The position numbers were made by a program, and so were the translations under genes. Positions 14,419-22,098 of a DNA stretch of 28,493 bases are shown here, one piece after another. Source of the stretch: Actinobacteria bacterium UBA959 (lineage in GTDB: Bacteria; Actinomycetota; Actinomycetes; S36-B12; UBA5976); assembly GCA_002293025.1 (NCBI GenBank), contig DBCL01000016.1, positions 41,356-69,848 of the forward strand. The letters run 5' to 3'. Under the pieces are notes generated by a model. That model searched no databases and was not told where the DNA came from. It was given only the letters and a program-made list of their open reading frames with translations. How positions within the stretch are numbered: the stretch's first letter is position 1; each line of letters begins with the position of its first letter.

Positions 14419-14937
14419 TCATCTAACAGGGCCTCTAATTACTTCTCCTGGTACTTCTCTTTCACCAACAGCAATTGTGATGGAGGCTCTAGCACGTGAA
14501 GTGGCTACAAATTGGTAAATTCCAGCTTCAGCTAGTCCTTCAAAACGAGAAAGATAGAGATAATTAGTACCGCTATAACGTTCATAGAACGTAGTTCGTT
14601 CGCTAAATTTGATCCTGATCTTTTTTCCTGATGGTGTTGTAATTACTAATTGTGGTAGCAAAGAATTCTTCAATGAATTCTCTGGTTTTCTATCGATAAT
14701 TAAATATTGAACTGCTAACTTATCACCACCTTTAAGTGCAGCCCTAAACGCTTTCTTCTGACCTGCTTTTGAAAATGAAGCACGAATAGCAAAAGAGACA
14801 GTGCCATCAGCAAGGAGTGGGCCAGCATTAGGCGTAGTATCACTATCCAGCAGTGTTACCGGTTGATGGGCCGATACAGGACTTGCTATTACTGCTGCAA
14901 GTAGCAGTGACAAGAAAACTGATAAGCCCAAGCGCAT
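14419..14937 (-). CDS. Secreted protein of unknown function with signal peptide
   Basis: A 172-residue protein with a clear Sec signal peptide (MRLGLSVFLSLLLAAVIASPVSA, cleavage likely after the ASPVSA stretch). The mature part of about 149 residues looks all-beta, with a lysine-rich middle (SKAGQKKAFRAALKGGDKLAVQYLII, TPSGKKIRIKF) and a tyrosine-rich strand (YERYSGTNYLYLSRF). This pattern recalls pre-peptidase-type or Ig-like beta sandwiches, but I do not recognise the family. Two ATGs are possible; I prefer the inner one at 14935-14937 because TAGCCT lies exactly six bases before it. It is downstream of ispH on the same strand, separated by about 150 bp of AT-rich sequence, so probably a separate unit. 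Confidence 0.75.
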   Translation of the reverse strand: MRLGLSVFLSLLLAAVIASPVSAHQPVTLLDSDTTPNAGPLLADGTVSFAIRASFSKAGQKKAFRAALKGGDKLAVQYLIIDRKPENSLKNSLLPQLVITTPSGKKIRIKFSERTTFYERYSGTNYLYLSRFEGLAEAGIYQFVATSRARASITIAVGEREVPGEVIRGPVR

Positions 14938-14943
14938 AGTCAT

Positions 14944-14949
14944 AGGCTA
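14944..14949 (-). promoter_or_regulatory. Leaderless -10 element TAGCCT for the secreted protein
   Basis: TAGCCT on minus is followed by ATGACT and the ATG at 14937. It supports the inner ATG over the one at 14943. Confidence 0.5.
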
Positions 14950-14983
14950 TCTTGAATTGGATACATACGCACCCCGCCACTTA

Positions 14984-15056
14984 GCAAAAAATCTTTTTAT
15001 GCTTTTTTTAAGTTAATGACCTAAAAAACAAAACGTTCACTAATCAATAAATTCAA
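14984..15056. other. AT-rich intergenic segment with A/T tracts
   Basis: The stretch contains A6, T5 and T7 runs. GCA-AAAAAATC-TTTTTATGC can fold into a weak A/T hairpin followed by T7 on plus, but no plus-strand gene ends here. On minus it lies between ispH and the secreted-protein gene with no T-run after the fold. It may be an upstream promoter element; I see no gene in it. Confidence 0.3.
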
Positions 15057-15086
15057 GTTAAGAGCACTATGCAGCAGTTCTGCAAA

Positions 15087-16043
15087 CTAGTTTTTAGCAG
15101 CCTTTTGGGCTTTGCGAAGCTCTGGTGGAGTTGCAAAAATTAGATGCTCTTCAGCGGTGGTTATTTCTTCAGTGTCATTAAATCCATTACTGGCTAACCA
15201 ATCCAAAACACCTTCTACTAATACTTCAGGAACTGAGGCACCAGAAGTTAAACCCACCGTGCTAACTCCAGCTAGCCACTGAGTTTTACACTCTCCAGCA
15301 TTATCAACTCGATACGCCGCCTTGGCACCTGCATCTAATCCAACTTCAACTAACCGCACTGAGTTTGAAGAGTTTGCTGAGCCAACCACAATTAGAAGTT
15401 CAACTTGAGGTGCAATCGCCTTAACTGACACTTGACGGTTCTGAGTTGCATAACAAATGTCGTCACTAGGTGGATCCATCAACAATGGTAGGCGTTTCTT
15501 TAGGCGATGAACTGTTTCTAAAGTTTCGTCAACAGATAAAGTGGTTTGAGATAACCAAGCCACCGGGCGATTTGGATCAATTTGAATACTATCTGCTGCA
15601 TCTAATCCATCCACAAGTTGCACATGGTCAGGTGCTTCGCCGGCTGTTCCTTCAACTTCCTCGTGACCTTCATGGCCTATCAACAGAATCTGATAGTCCT
15701 CAGCTGCAAATCTCTTAACTTCTTGATGAACCTTAGTTACCAGCGGACATGTGGCATCAATTGTTTTTAAATTCAATTGAGCTGCTTGAGCATGCACTGC
15801 GGGTGATACCCCATGAGCTGAAAAAACTACAGTGCTGCCAACCGGAACCTCGTCTAATTCTTCGACAAAGACGACACCTCTAGCCTCTAGGTCCTCTACT
15901 ACGTGTTTGTTGTGCACGATCTGCTTTCGCACATAAACCGGAGCCCCATAAAGATCAAGAGTTTGCTCAACGGTGATGATGGCTCTATCAACACCGGCAC
16001 AATATCCCCGCGGTGCTGCTATTAAGACCTTCTTTGAACTCAT
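15087..16043 (-). CDS. ispH: 4-hydroxy-3-methylbut-2-enyl diphosphate reductase
   Basis: A 318-residue IspH (LytB). The three cluster cysteines are visible: C15 in APRGYCAGVDRA, C99 in IDATCPLVTKVH and C197 in DDICYATQNRQ. Other family motifs are VFSAHGV, GHEGHEEVEGT, SQTTLSVDET and GSANSSNSVRL. It performs the last step of the non-mevalonate isoprenoid pathway, reducing HMBPP to IPP and DMAPP with a [4Fe-4S] cluster. The frame is open seven codons further (TTG at 16064), but ATG 16041-16043 has TATCCT exactly six bases upstream and no Shine-Dalgarno. It follows xseA on the same strand with 33 bp between. Confidence 0.97.
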   Translation of the reverse strand: MSSKKVLIAAPRGYCAGVDRAIITVEQTLDLYGAPVYVRKQIVHNKHVVEDLEARGVVFVEELDEVPVGSTVVFSAHGVSPAVHAQAAQLNLKTIDATCPLVTKVHQEVKRFAAEDYQILLIGHEGHEEVEGTAGEAPDHVQLVDGLDAADSIQIDPNRPVAWLSQTTLSVDETLETVHRLKKRLPLLMDPPSDDICYATQNRQVSVKAIAPQVELLIVVGSANSSNSVRLVEVGLDAGAKAAYRVDNAGECKTQWLAGVSTVGLTSGASVPEVLVEGVLDWLASNGFNDTEEITTAEEHLIFATPPELRKAQKAAKN

Positions 16044-16049
16044 GTGCGA

Positions 16050-16055
16050 AGGATA
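16050..16055 (-). promoter_or_regulatory. Leaderless -10 element TATCCT for ispH
   Basis: TATCCT on minus, then TCGCAC, then ATG at 16043. It excludes the upstream TTG as the main start. Confidence 0.6.
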
Positions 16056-16076
16056 GAGCCCCAAGCAGATTGGTGC

Positions 16077-17279
16077 TTATTCGCCTGAAGTGGCGTTAAA
16101 TTCACCTTCAGCCACTTTTATCTTTAACTTAGACCCAGCCACAGGCGGCTTTGTGATTAGCGATCCGCTAGCTGCTCGAACCACCGCATAACCTCGCTCT
16201 AGCGTTCCTTGTGGGCTCAATGCACGAATAGCACCAGCAGCTGAACTTAACTCGGTGCGAGCAAGACTTAAATCTGCACGCACATGAGTTCTCATCTGAT
16301 AGCGGAAATCTCTAATTAGATTTCGGTTCATTAAAGTCTGTGTCTTTGGGTGTAGTTGAATTAAATTGCTTTGTAGTTCGATTAACACGCTGCGTTGATC
16401 TCTGAGTATGGAATTGAATTGATGATTTAGTTGAGAAACTAAATCATCAATAAAGTCCATCTCGTCCTCAAGATCTGGCACTACTCGGCGAGCAGCGTCG
16501 GTTGGAGTTGATGCCCTTAAATCTGCTACAAAATCTAGAAGTGGAAAGTCTTGTTCGTGACCAATTGCCGAAATAATTGGAGTTTTCAAAGAAGCAACTA
16601 AGCGCACCAGGCTTTCGTCAGAAAATGGCAAGAGGTCTTCTAGTGACCCTCCACCTCTAGCCACAATAATCACATCCACTTTTGAGTCTTGCTCTAGTTC
16701 GATCAAGGCTGCCGAAACTTCCTTAACCGCGTCAACACCTTGTACAGCTACTTCTCTTATCTCAAACTCAACGGTTGGCCATCTATTTCTTGCATTGACT
16801 AATACATCTGTGAGAGCGGCACTTGTTCGACCGCAAACTAAACCAATCTTTATTGGAAGAAAAGGAATTGGTTGCTTTGCCTCAGGTGCAAACAATCCCT
16901 CTGCCAGGAGTTTTTGCTTGAGGGCTTCTAATTTAACGAGCAACTCACCAATGCCAACTGGCTTAATTGCCAGCACCCGCATTTGTAATTCGCCCCGTCT
17001 TGGCCAAATTTCTGGTTGTAACAACATCAAGACTCGATCGCCATCTTTGAGGTGCTGCACATCGTCTTTTAGAGCTGCTCGAACGGATGAGGTGGATAAA
17101 GATCCATCTGTTTCTAAATCGCGCAATGTGGCAAAGATCACCGAGGAGCCGGGCCGATCTTTAACTTCAGCTAATTGACCCTCAACCCAGATTGCAGGCA
17201 GCCGTTTGATGTATTCCTTGAGCCGATTGAGCACTTCCCTAACTGGCAGCGCATCAGCGGCGTTATCACCTATTGGCAT
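16077..17279 (-). CDS. xseA: Exodeoxyribonuclease VII large subunit
   Basis: A 400-residue XseA. It has an N-terminal OB-fold (residues 15-105, with VEGQLAEVKDRPGSSVIFATLRD and PRRGELQMRV), the catalytic core with ARGGGSLEDLLPFSDE and ISAIGHEQDFPLLDFVADLRASTPTDAA, and a long helical region (270-350) that would form the extended coiled coil. It hydrolyses single-stranded DNA to short oligonucleotides together with XseB. ATG at 17277-17279 is preceded by TACAGT and six bases. Unusually, the small subunit gene is divergent rather than downstream in the same operon. Confidence 0.96.
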   Translation of the reverse strand: MPIGDNAADALPVREVLNRLKEYIKRLPAIWVEGQLAEVKDRPGSSVIFATLRDLETDGSLSTSSVRAALKDDVQHLKDGDRVLMLLQPEIWPRRGELQMRVLAIKPVGIGELLVKLEALKQKLLAEGLFAPEAKQPIPFLPIKIGLVCGRTSAALTDVLVNARNRWPTVEFEIREVAVQGVDAVKEVSAALIELEQDSKVDVIIVARGGGSLEDLLPFSDESLVRLVASLKTPIISAIGHEQDFPLLDFVADLRASTPTDAARRVVPDLEDEMDFIDDLVSQLNHQFNSILRDQRSVLIELQSNLIQLHPKTQTLMNRNLIRDFRYQMRTHVRADLSLARTELSSAAGAIRALSPQGTLERGYAVVRAASGSLITKPPVAGSKLKIKVAEGEFNATSGE

Positions 17280-17285
17280 CGGCTA

Positions 17286-17291
17286 ACTGTA
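17286..17291 (-). promoter_or_regulatory. Leaderless -10 element TACAGT for xseA
   Basis: TACAGT on minus, then TAGCCG, then ATG at 17279. It is 8 bp from the divergent xseB -10. Confidence 0.6.
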
Positions 17292-17299
17292 TTCGGGCG

Positions 17300-17305
17300 T
17301 AAAGT
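17300..17305 (+). promoter_or_regulatory. Leaderless -10 element TAAAGT for xseB
   Basis: TAAAGT, then TGGGGC, then ATG at 17312. Its -35 region would fall inside the xseA -10 area or 5' end. Confidence 0.6.
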
Positions 17306-17311
17306 TGGGGC

Positions 17312-17533
17312 ATGACCAAGATCTCGCTGCCAGGCGGAACAACCCCGGAAAAACTTGGATATGAGCAAGCTCGTGCCGCTTTGTCTGAAGTTGTGGCCAA
17401 GATGGAAGAAGGCGGCCTTGAGTTGGAAACAAACATTGCACTTTGGGAGCGAGGCGAATTGCTAGCCAAGATCTGTGATGCATTTCTAACTGCTGCTGAA
17501 GAAAAATTAGCCGCTGCTGAAGAAGAGGAATGA
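17312..17533 (+). CDS. xseB: Exodeoxyribonuclease VII small subunit
   Basis: A 73-residue all-helical protein with the XseB pattern: LGYEQARAALSEVVAKMEEGGLELETNIALWERGELLAKICDAFLTAAEEKL. The acidic tail AAEEEE is typical in Actinobacteria. Several copies bind the XseA coiled coil to form exonuclease VII. The stop overlaps the fumarase start in ATGA, so xseB and fumarase are translationally coupled and share the leaderless xseB promoter. Leaderless ATG at 17312. Confidence 0.95.
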   Translation: MTKISLPGGTTPEKLGYEQARAALSEVVAKMEEGGLELETNIALWERGELLAKICDAFLTAAEEKLAAAEEEE

Positions 17534-19197
17534 CCTTGACTGAGTTTTCCTATACTGAACTTCTGCCAATTGGTCCAGATACGACTAAATATAAGTTATT
17601 GACTACCGAGGGTGTTTCAGTTGTTGAAGTTGCCGGTAAGAAATTTCTGCAAGTTAGCCAAGAGGCGATCGAAAAATTAAGTTATGAAGCAATCAAGGAT
17701 TGCCAGCATTTGCTTCGCAGCTCACACTTAAGTCAACTTCGAGCAATCATTGATGATCCAGAGGCAAGCCCAAACGATAGATTCGTGGCTTTAGATCTGC
17801 TTAAGAATGCAAATATTTCAGCAGGTGGCGTGCTGCCAATGTGTCAAGACACGGGAACTGCAATTGTTAAAGCAGATCGAGGCATGCATGTCTTAACTGA
17901 AGGTAATGATGAGGTATCGATTGCCAAAGGTATGTTTGATGCTTACCAAAAACTTAATTTACGCTATTCCCAGTTAGCTCCGTTAACCATGTTTGATGAA
18001 AAAAACACTGGCACCAACATGCCTGCCCAAATTGAGATTGGGGCAAACACTGATCCTGACACTGCTGCTGAATATGAATTTTTATTCATTGCTAAAGGTG
18101 GCGGATCTGCTAATAAGTCCTTGCTATTCCAAGAAACAAAAGCACTGCTTAATCCAAACAAATTGATGAACTGGTTAGATGAAAAGCTTCGAACATTAGG
18201 AACCTCGGCTTGTCCGCCGTATCACTTGGCGATAGTTATTGGTGGAACATCAGCAGAGCACACTCTTAAAACTGCAAAATTGGCATCAGCTAGATATCTA
18301 GACACTTTGCCAACCAAGGGTTCTGCAGCCGGACATGCATTTAGGGATCTTGAGTTAGAAAACCAGGTTTTAAAACTGACTCAAAGTTTTGGGATTGGTG
18401 CTCAGTTTGGTGGCAAGTATTTTTGTCATGATGTGCGCGTGATTCGAATGCCGCGTCACGGTGCTTCGTGTCCAGTGGCAATTGCTGTTTCATGTTCCGC
18501 AGATAGACAAATATTAGGCAAGATCACCAAAGACGGTGTCTTTCTAGAGCAGCTAGAAACTGACCCTGCTCACTTCTTACCTGATGTTGAAAGCGTAGAT
18601 AATTCCAAAGTAGTTGAAATTGATCTATCTAGGCCAATGCAAGAAATTCGCTATGCCCTTTCACAACATCCGGTTAAAACCAGAGTGAGCTTGACTGGCA
18701 CCATGATTGTGGCTCGAGATTTAGCACATGCGCGAATTGATGAAATGCTAGATCGTGGTGAAGAGTTGCCAGAATATTTCAAGAACCACGCTGTTTATTA
18801 TGCAGGTCCAGCAAAGACTCCAGCTGGCATGCCATCTGGATCTTTTGGACCAACAACTGCAGGTCGAATGGATGGTTACGTATCTAGGTTTCAAGCAGCA
18901 GGTGGCTCAATGGTGATGTTAGCTAAGGGGAATAGATCTAAAGAAGTTGCAGATGCGTGTAAGCAATTTGGTGGTTTTTATCTAGGTTCAATTGGTGGGC
19001 CAGCTGCTCGTCTCGCTCATGACAACATCACCAGTGTTGAAGTTTTAGATTTTGCAGACTTAGGCATGGAAGCAGTTTGGAAGATTGAAGTTAAGAACTT
19101 CCCAGCATTTATTGTCATTGATGACAAAGGTAATGATTTTTACGCTGACACGTTAAGACCTGTGACAGTAAATATCCCAGTGGGCAGACCTAACTAG
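17530..19197 (+). CDS. fum: Class I fumarate hydratase ([4Fe-4S])
   Basis: A 555-residue fumarase of the oxygen-sensitive class I (FumA/FumB-like, single chain), about the usual length. The N-terminal domain carries cluster cysteines C105 in PMCQDTGTA, C228 in GTSACPPYH and C299 in GGKYFCHDVRV, with MPAQIEIG and KGGGSANKS nearby. The C-terminal domain (from about residue 365) has VSLTGTMIVARDLAHARI and YYAGPAKTPAGMPSGSFGPTTAGRMD. It interconverts fumarate and malate in the TCA cycle. The start overlaps xseB by 4 bp. Mycobacteria have the class II enzyme FumC at the comparable locus. The stop shares CTAG with the convergent transglycosylase. Confidence 0.96.
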   Translation: MTLTEFSYTELLPIGPDTTKYKLLTTEGVSVVEVAGKKFLQVSQEAIEKLSYEAIKDCQHLLRSSHLSQLRAIIDDPEASPNDRFVALDLLKNANISAGGVLPMCQDTGTAIVKADRGMHVLTEGNDEVSIAKGMFDAYQKLNLRYSQLAPLTMFDEKNTGTNMPAQIEIGANTDPDTAAEYEFLFIAKGGGSANKSLLFQETKALLNPNKLMNWLDEKLRTLGTSACPPYHLAIVIGGTSAEHTLKTAKLASARYLDTLPTKGSAAGHAFRDLELENQVLKLTQSFGIGAQFGGKYFCHDVRVIRMPRHGASCPVAIAVSCSADRQILGKITKDGVFLEQLETDPAHFLPDVESVDNSKVVEIDLSRPMQEIRYALSQHPVKTRVSLTGTMIVARDLAHARIDEMLDRGEELPEYFKNHAVYYAGPAKTPAGMPSGSFGPTTAGRMDGYVSRFQAAGGSMVMLAKGNRSKEVADACKQFGGFYLGSIGGPAARLAHDNITSVEVLDFADLGMEAVWKIEVKNFPAFIVIDDKGNDFYADTLRPVTVNIPVGRPN

Positions 19198-19724
19198 TAC
19201 CAACCTTTTCGATCTCTAGCCTTCAATGCTTTGCACGGAGACTTATATCTGCTCTTGATATAGGAAGTTCCCCATTTAATCTGTACCTCTGGGTTTCGCT
19301 GCCAGTTTCTGCCAAAGACTTCCATCTTTTTAGCTGGCAATGCCTGGGCAATGCCATAGGCCCCACTGCGCTTGTTCTTGGCTAACTCGTTCCAGCCACT
19401 TTCAATCTGCCACAGCTCATCCAAACAGCGCCAGTGATACTGGCCCCAGTCATAAACACGGGCTATATACAGCTGGGCATACCAGCGGTTGTAGGACTTG
19501 GAAGCAAAAAAATGTGGGGATCGATCTCGAGCTGGGGTGATGCTCCGAGCTAACAATGGCTCAGCGGCAGTCTCTTCTTCAGTTTCTGTCGCGGTGGGCA
19601 GAGCACAACCAGCCGTGCCATCAGCGCATACCGACGAAGTTGGGGTGGCTGAGGCAGGAATCACACCCAGAACTAATGCCAAGGCCAGGAGGGAAGTCGC
19701 CCAGGGCTTAATTGCCGCTGTCAT
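19194..19724 (-). CDS. Secreted lytic transglycosylase (SLT-like)
   Basis: A 176-residue secreted protein. A signal peptide covers residues 1-26 (SLLALALVLGVIPASA), an acidic low-complexity linker covers 30-58 (TATETEEETAAE), and a lysozyme-like domain follows from about 75. The putative catalytic acid is E108 in LDELWQIESGWN, followed by SGAYGIAQALPAKKM and the actinobacterial ending WGTSYIKSRYKSPCKAL with terminal KGWY. C100 and C164 could form a disulfide. It would cleave peptidoglycan glycan strands outside the membrane. No Shine-Dalgarno is obvious. A perfect CRP/GlxR-type palindrome lies 109 bp upstream of the ATG, with a leader hairpin between. Confidence 0.88.
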   Translation of the reverse strand: MTAAIKPWATSLLALALVLGVIPASATPTSSVCADGTAGCALPTATETEEETAAEPLLARSITPARDRSPHFFASKSYNRWYAQLYIARVYDWGQYHWRCLDELWQIESGWNELAKNKRSGAYGIAQALPAKKMEVFGRNWQRNPEVQIKWGTSYIKSRYKSPCKALKARDRKGWY

Positions 19725-19743
19725 CTGATCAGGGTGCCTTACC

Positions 19744-19764
19744 TAACCGACATTTGTCAGGTTA
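19744..19764 (-). repeat. Hairpin in the transglycosylase leader
   Basis: On the minus strand TAACC-t-GAC-AAAT-GTC-GGTTA can form an 8-bp stem with one bulge and a 4-nt loop, ending 19 nt before the ATG. It could affect translation or be an operator. I could not match it to a known riboswitch. Confidence 0.35.
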
Positions 19765-19803
19765 CCCCCCTCACGCGTGTTCGAAATAAATCACATTTTT
19801 ATG

Positions 19804-19809
19804 GGTCAA
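19804..19809 (-). promoter_or_regulatory. Possible -35 TTGACC for the transglycosylase
   Basis: TTGACC on minus is the best -35-like hexamer in the gap, but the -10 about 17 bp on (TTTCGA/TTTATT region) is poor. If used, the CRP/GlxR-like site would centre near -65. Confidence 0.25.
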
Positions 19810-19832
19810 ATCGGACTTTTAACCCAAAAAGG

Positions 19833-19848
19833 TGTGACCTGGATCACA
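19833..19848. promoter_or_regulatory. CRP/GlxR-type binding site TGTGA-CCTGGA-TCACA
   Basis: A perfect match to the TGTGA-N6-TCACA palindrome of CRP-family regulators (CRP in mycobacteria, GlxR in corynebacteria). It overlaps the last five bases of phoH and lies upstream of the transglycosylase, the likely target. CRP/GlxR control of peptidoglycan-cleaving resuscitation factors (rpfA, rpf2) is known in relatives. Confidence 0.7.
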
Positions 19849-21244
19849 ACCCAGGCAGCTCTTCGAGCATCTCAGTGACCATCGCGGCAATCGGAGAACG
19901 CTCTGATCTGGTCAAAGTGACATGCGCAAACAACGGATGACCCTTTAATTTCTCAATAACAGCAGCGATTCCGTCGTACCGACCAACTCTTAAATTGTCT
20001 CGCTGCGCCACATCATGAGTTAGCACCACTTTGGAACCTCGGCCAATTCGGGAAAGCACCGTAAGCAGCACATTGCGCTCCAAAGACTGGGCTTCATCCA
20101 CGATCACAAAGGCGTCATGCAATGAGCGACCACGAATATGAGTTAGGGGCAACACTTCGAGCATGCCCCGAGACTGGATCTCCTCAATTACCTCTTTGGA
20201 GGCGATGGCTCCCAAAGTGTCAAAGACAGCTTGAGCCCAAGGCGACATCTTCTCGCCCTCAGTTCCTGGCAGATAACCCAACTCTTGACCACCAACTGCG
20301 TATAGCGGCCTAAAGATCATGATCGAGCGGTGTTTGCCGCGCTCAAGTGTTTGCTCAAGCCCTGCGCAAATTGCTAAGGCACTCTTTCCAGTTCCAGCCC
20401 GACCACCTAAAGAAACAATCCCAATTTCTTCATCCATTAAAAGGTCAAGTGCGATGCGCTGCTCGGCACTTCTTCCGCGTAGCCCAAATACTTCAGCATC
20501 ACCTCGAACTAATCTAATTTGTTTGTCTGGTTGAACTCGAGCTAAAGCAGAACCTCGATCACTGCTGAGCACTATCCCAGTGTGTGTTGGAAGTTCTTTT
20601 GCTTCCGAGATTGCAACTACATTTTCTTTATAGAGCGAATCCATGATATTTGAACCAACGTTTAATTCAACAATGCCGTTCCAACCAGTGGTTACCACAA
20701 ATTCGGCACGATATTCCTCTGCATTAATTCCAACTGAGGATGCCTTAACACGCATGGGTAAGTCTTTACTAACAACTGTGACGAAATTTCCCTCAGCAGC
20801 CAAAGATGCAGCCACTGACAAGATTCGAGTGTCGTTATCACCTAATCGCAGTCCTGGTGGCAGGTGCTCACCAGCTGCATGATTGAGCTCAACTCTTAAA
20901 GTTCCACCACTGCTTCCAATAGGGACTGGCTGATCAAGTCTGCCAAACTCAACTCGAAGGTCATCAAGAAGTCGCAAGGCTTGCCGTGCAAAATAACCCA
21001 ACTCTGGGTGGGATCTTTTTGCTTCTAGCTCAGTTATAACCACAACTGGAAGCACTACCTCATGTTCATCAAAGCGCAGCAGGGCTCTTGGGTCTGAAAG
21101 CAAGACACTTGTGTCAATTACATATGTGCGACGAAGTTCGGCAACAGCTGACGGTTTTTCATTTGGAGCAACTTTTAATTTTGGAGTTTTCTGCTTAGCC
21201 CGGGTTTGAGTTATTTTGGTGGAAGTCTTTCGGGCAGTGGCCAC
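19844..21244 (-). CDS. phoH: PIN-PhoH fusion protein (PhoH2-type RNA helicase/RNase)
   Basis: A 466-residue two-domain protein. After a basic N-terminal tail (residues 1-36), a PIN ribonuclease domain begins with YVIDTSVLLSDP (D44) and includes ITELEAKRSHP (E72) and LGDNDTRILSVA (acidic D136, D138). The PhoH ATPase domain has Walker A GGRAGTGKSA (281-289) and Walker B FVIVDEAQ (379-386). The usual TGD-x-x-Q sensor reads THDVAQ (409-414). PhoH2 proteins couple RNA unwinding to cleavage. The GTG start is preceded by GGAGG five bases upstream, and TAACTT further up could be a -10. Same strand as uppS upstream, 89 bp apart. Confidence 0.95.
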   Translation of the reverse strand: MATARKTSTKITQTRAKQKTPKLKVAPNEKPSAVAELRRTYVIDTSVLLSDPRALLRFDEHEVVLPVVVITELEAKRSHPELGYFARQALRLLDDLRVEFGRLDQPVPIGSSGGTLRVELNHAAGEHLPPGLRLGDNDTRILSVAASLAAEGNFVTVVSKDLPMRVKASSVGINAEEYRAEFVVTTGWNGIVELNVGSNIMDSLYKENVVAISEAKELPTHTGIVLSSDRGSALARVQPDKQIRLVRGDAEVFGLRGRSAEQRIALDLLMDEEIGIVSLGGRAGTGKSALAICAGLEQTLERGKHRSIMIFRPLYAVGGQELGYLPGTEGEKMSPWAQAVFDTLGAIASKEVIEEIQSRGMLEVLPLTHIRGRSLHDAFVIVDEAQSLERNVLLTVLSRIGRGSKVVLTHDVAQRDNLRVGRYDGIAAVIEKLKGHPLFAHVTLTRSERSPIAAMVTEMLEELPGL

Positions 21245-21333
21245 TTAACCCTCCGTAATGAAGTTAGGGTCTTAAATCAAGCACACTCAAGTTTCCATCA
21301 AGATACGCCACGCCGAAATCGAACTTGTTCAGC

Positions 21334-22098
21334 CTAAAGCCCAAAGCGGCGTTGGCGTTGTGTATATGAACGAAGTGCCCGCAGGAAGTCGATGCGTCTA
21401 AACGCTGGCCAGTAAGCCTCGCAGAAATAAAACTCGCTGTGAGCTGATTGCCAAAGCAGGAATCCAGACAGTCGTTGTTCACCAGAAGTTCTTATTACTA
21501 AATCTGGGTCTGGCTGGCCTTTGGTGTAGAGGTGTGACGAGATCTGCTCATCACTTAAGGACTCAATGATCTGGTTAACTGAATTTCCTGCTGCTGCTTC
21601 TTCAGTCAATAAGGTCTTGATTGCATCCACAACCTCACGCCTGCCACCATAAGCCACCGCGATATTTACTATCGGTTTATCAACACACTTCTCGGTTTGT
21701 TTAGCTGCAGCATCTAGTTTGGCAAGTGTTTGAGACGGAATAAGTTCTCGAGCCCCCACAATATGAATGCGCCAGTTGCCAGTTTCAGACAATTCGAAAA
21801 CTGCACTTTCAATAATTGCAAGTAATGGTGCTAGCTCTTCATCTTTTCTCTGCAAGTTTTCGGTGGATAGCAGCCACAGGGTGCGAACAGGAATATCGAG
21901 GTCGTCACACCACTTCAAGAACTCAACAATTTTCTTGGCACCAGCGGCATGGCCCACAAAACTTTTGCCACCTTTGCCTGTGGCCCACCTACGGTTGCCA
22001 TCCAAGATGACACCAACATGTTTAGGTAGTTCGAATTTGGCTAATTGTTTAGTTAATCTGCGCTCATAAACTGAATAAAGTAAATTAGAGATAAGCAC
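21334..22098 (-). CDS. uppS: Cis-prenyltransferase (isoprenyl/undecaprenyl diphosphate synthase family)
   Basis: A 254-residue cis-prenyltransferase. Motif I is HVGVILDGNRRWA with catalytic D33. TLWLLSTENLQR, VNIAVAYGGRREVVDA, PDPDLVIRTSGEQRLSGFLLWQ and SEFYF-EAYWPAFRRIDFLRAL are the remaining family blocks. It condenses IPP onto an allylic diphosphate to make the polyprenyl carrier of wall synthesis. The N-terminal LLYSVYERRL stretch resembles the Rv1086-type Z-farnesyl diphosphate synthase, so a short-chain product is also possible. GTG start abuts the stop of the 53-aa gene upstream (TAAGTG), implying coupled translation. Confidence 0.94.
   Translation of the reverse strand: MLISNLLYSVYERRLTKQLAKFELPKHVGVILDGNRRWATGKGGKSFVGHAAGAKKIVEFLKWCDDLDIPVRTLWLLSTENLQRKDEELAPLLAIIESAVFELSETGNWRIHIVGARELIPSQTLAKLDAAAKQTEKCVDKPIVNIAVAYGGRREVVDAIKTLLTEEAAAGNSVNQIIESLSDEQISSHLYTKGQPDPDLVIRTSGEQRLSGFLLWQSAHSEFYFCEAYWPAFRRIDFLRALRSYTQRQRRFGL

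Noticed and set aside
14587..14597. GAACGTAGTTC, resembling an SOS (LexA) box
   Set aside because: The spacing (GAAC-N3-GTTC) does not fit the actinobacterial CGAAC-N4-GTTCG consensus and it lies inside the secreted-protein coding sequence, far from any start.
14985..15011. A/T hairpin followed by T7, like an intrinsic terminator on plus
   Set aside because: No plus-strand gene ends within 600 bp and the stem is almost all A-T. On minus there is no T-run after it.
18100..18200. Minus-strand open frame inside fumarase
   Set aside because: It is the shadow of a highly conserved coding region and has no promoter or ribosome-binding site.
21264..21482. Minus-strand frame overlapping the uppS 3' end
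   Set aside because: It overlaps conserved C-terminal uppS sequence in another frame and has no start signal.
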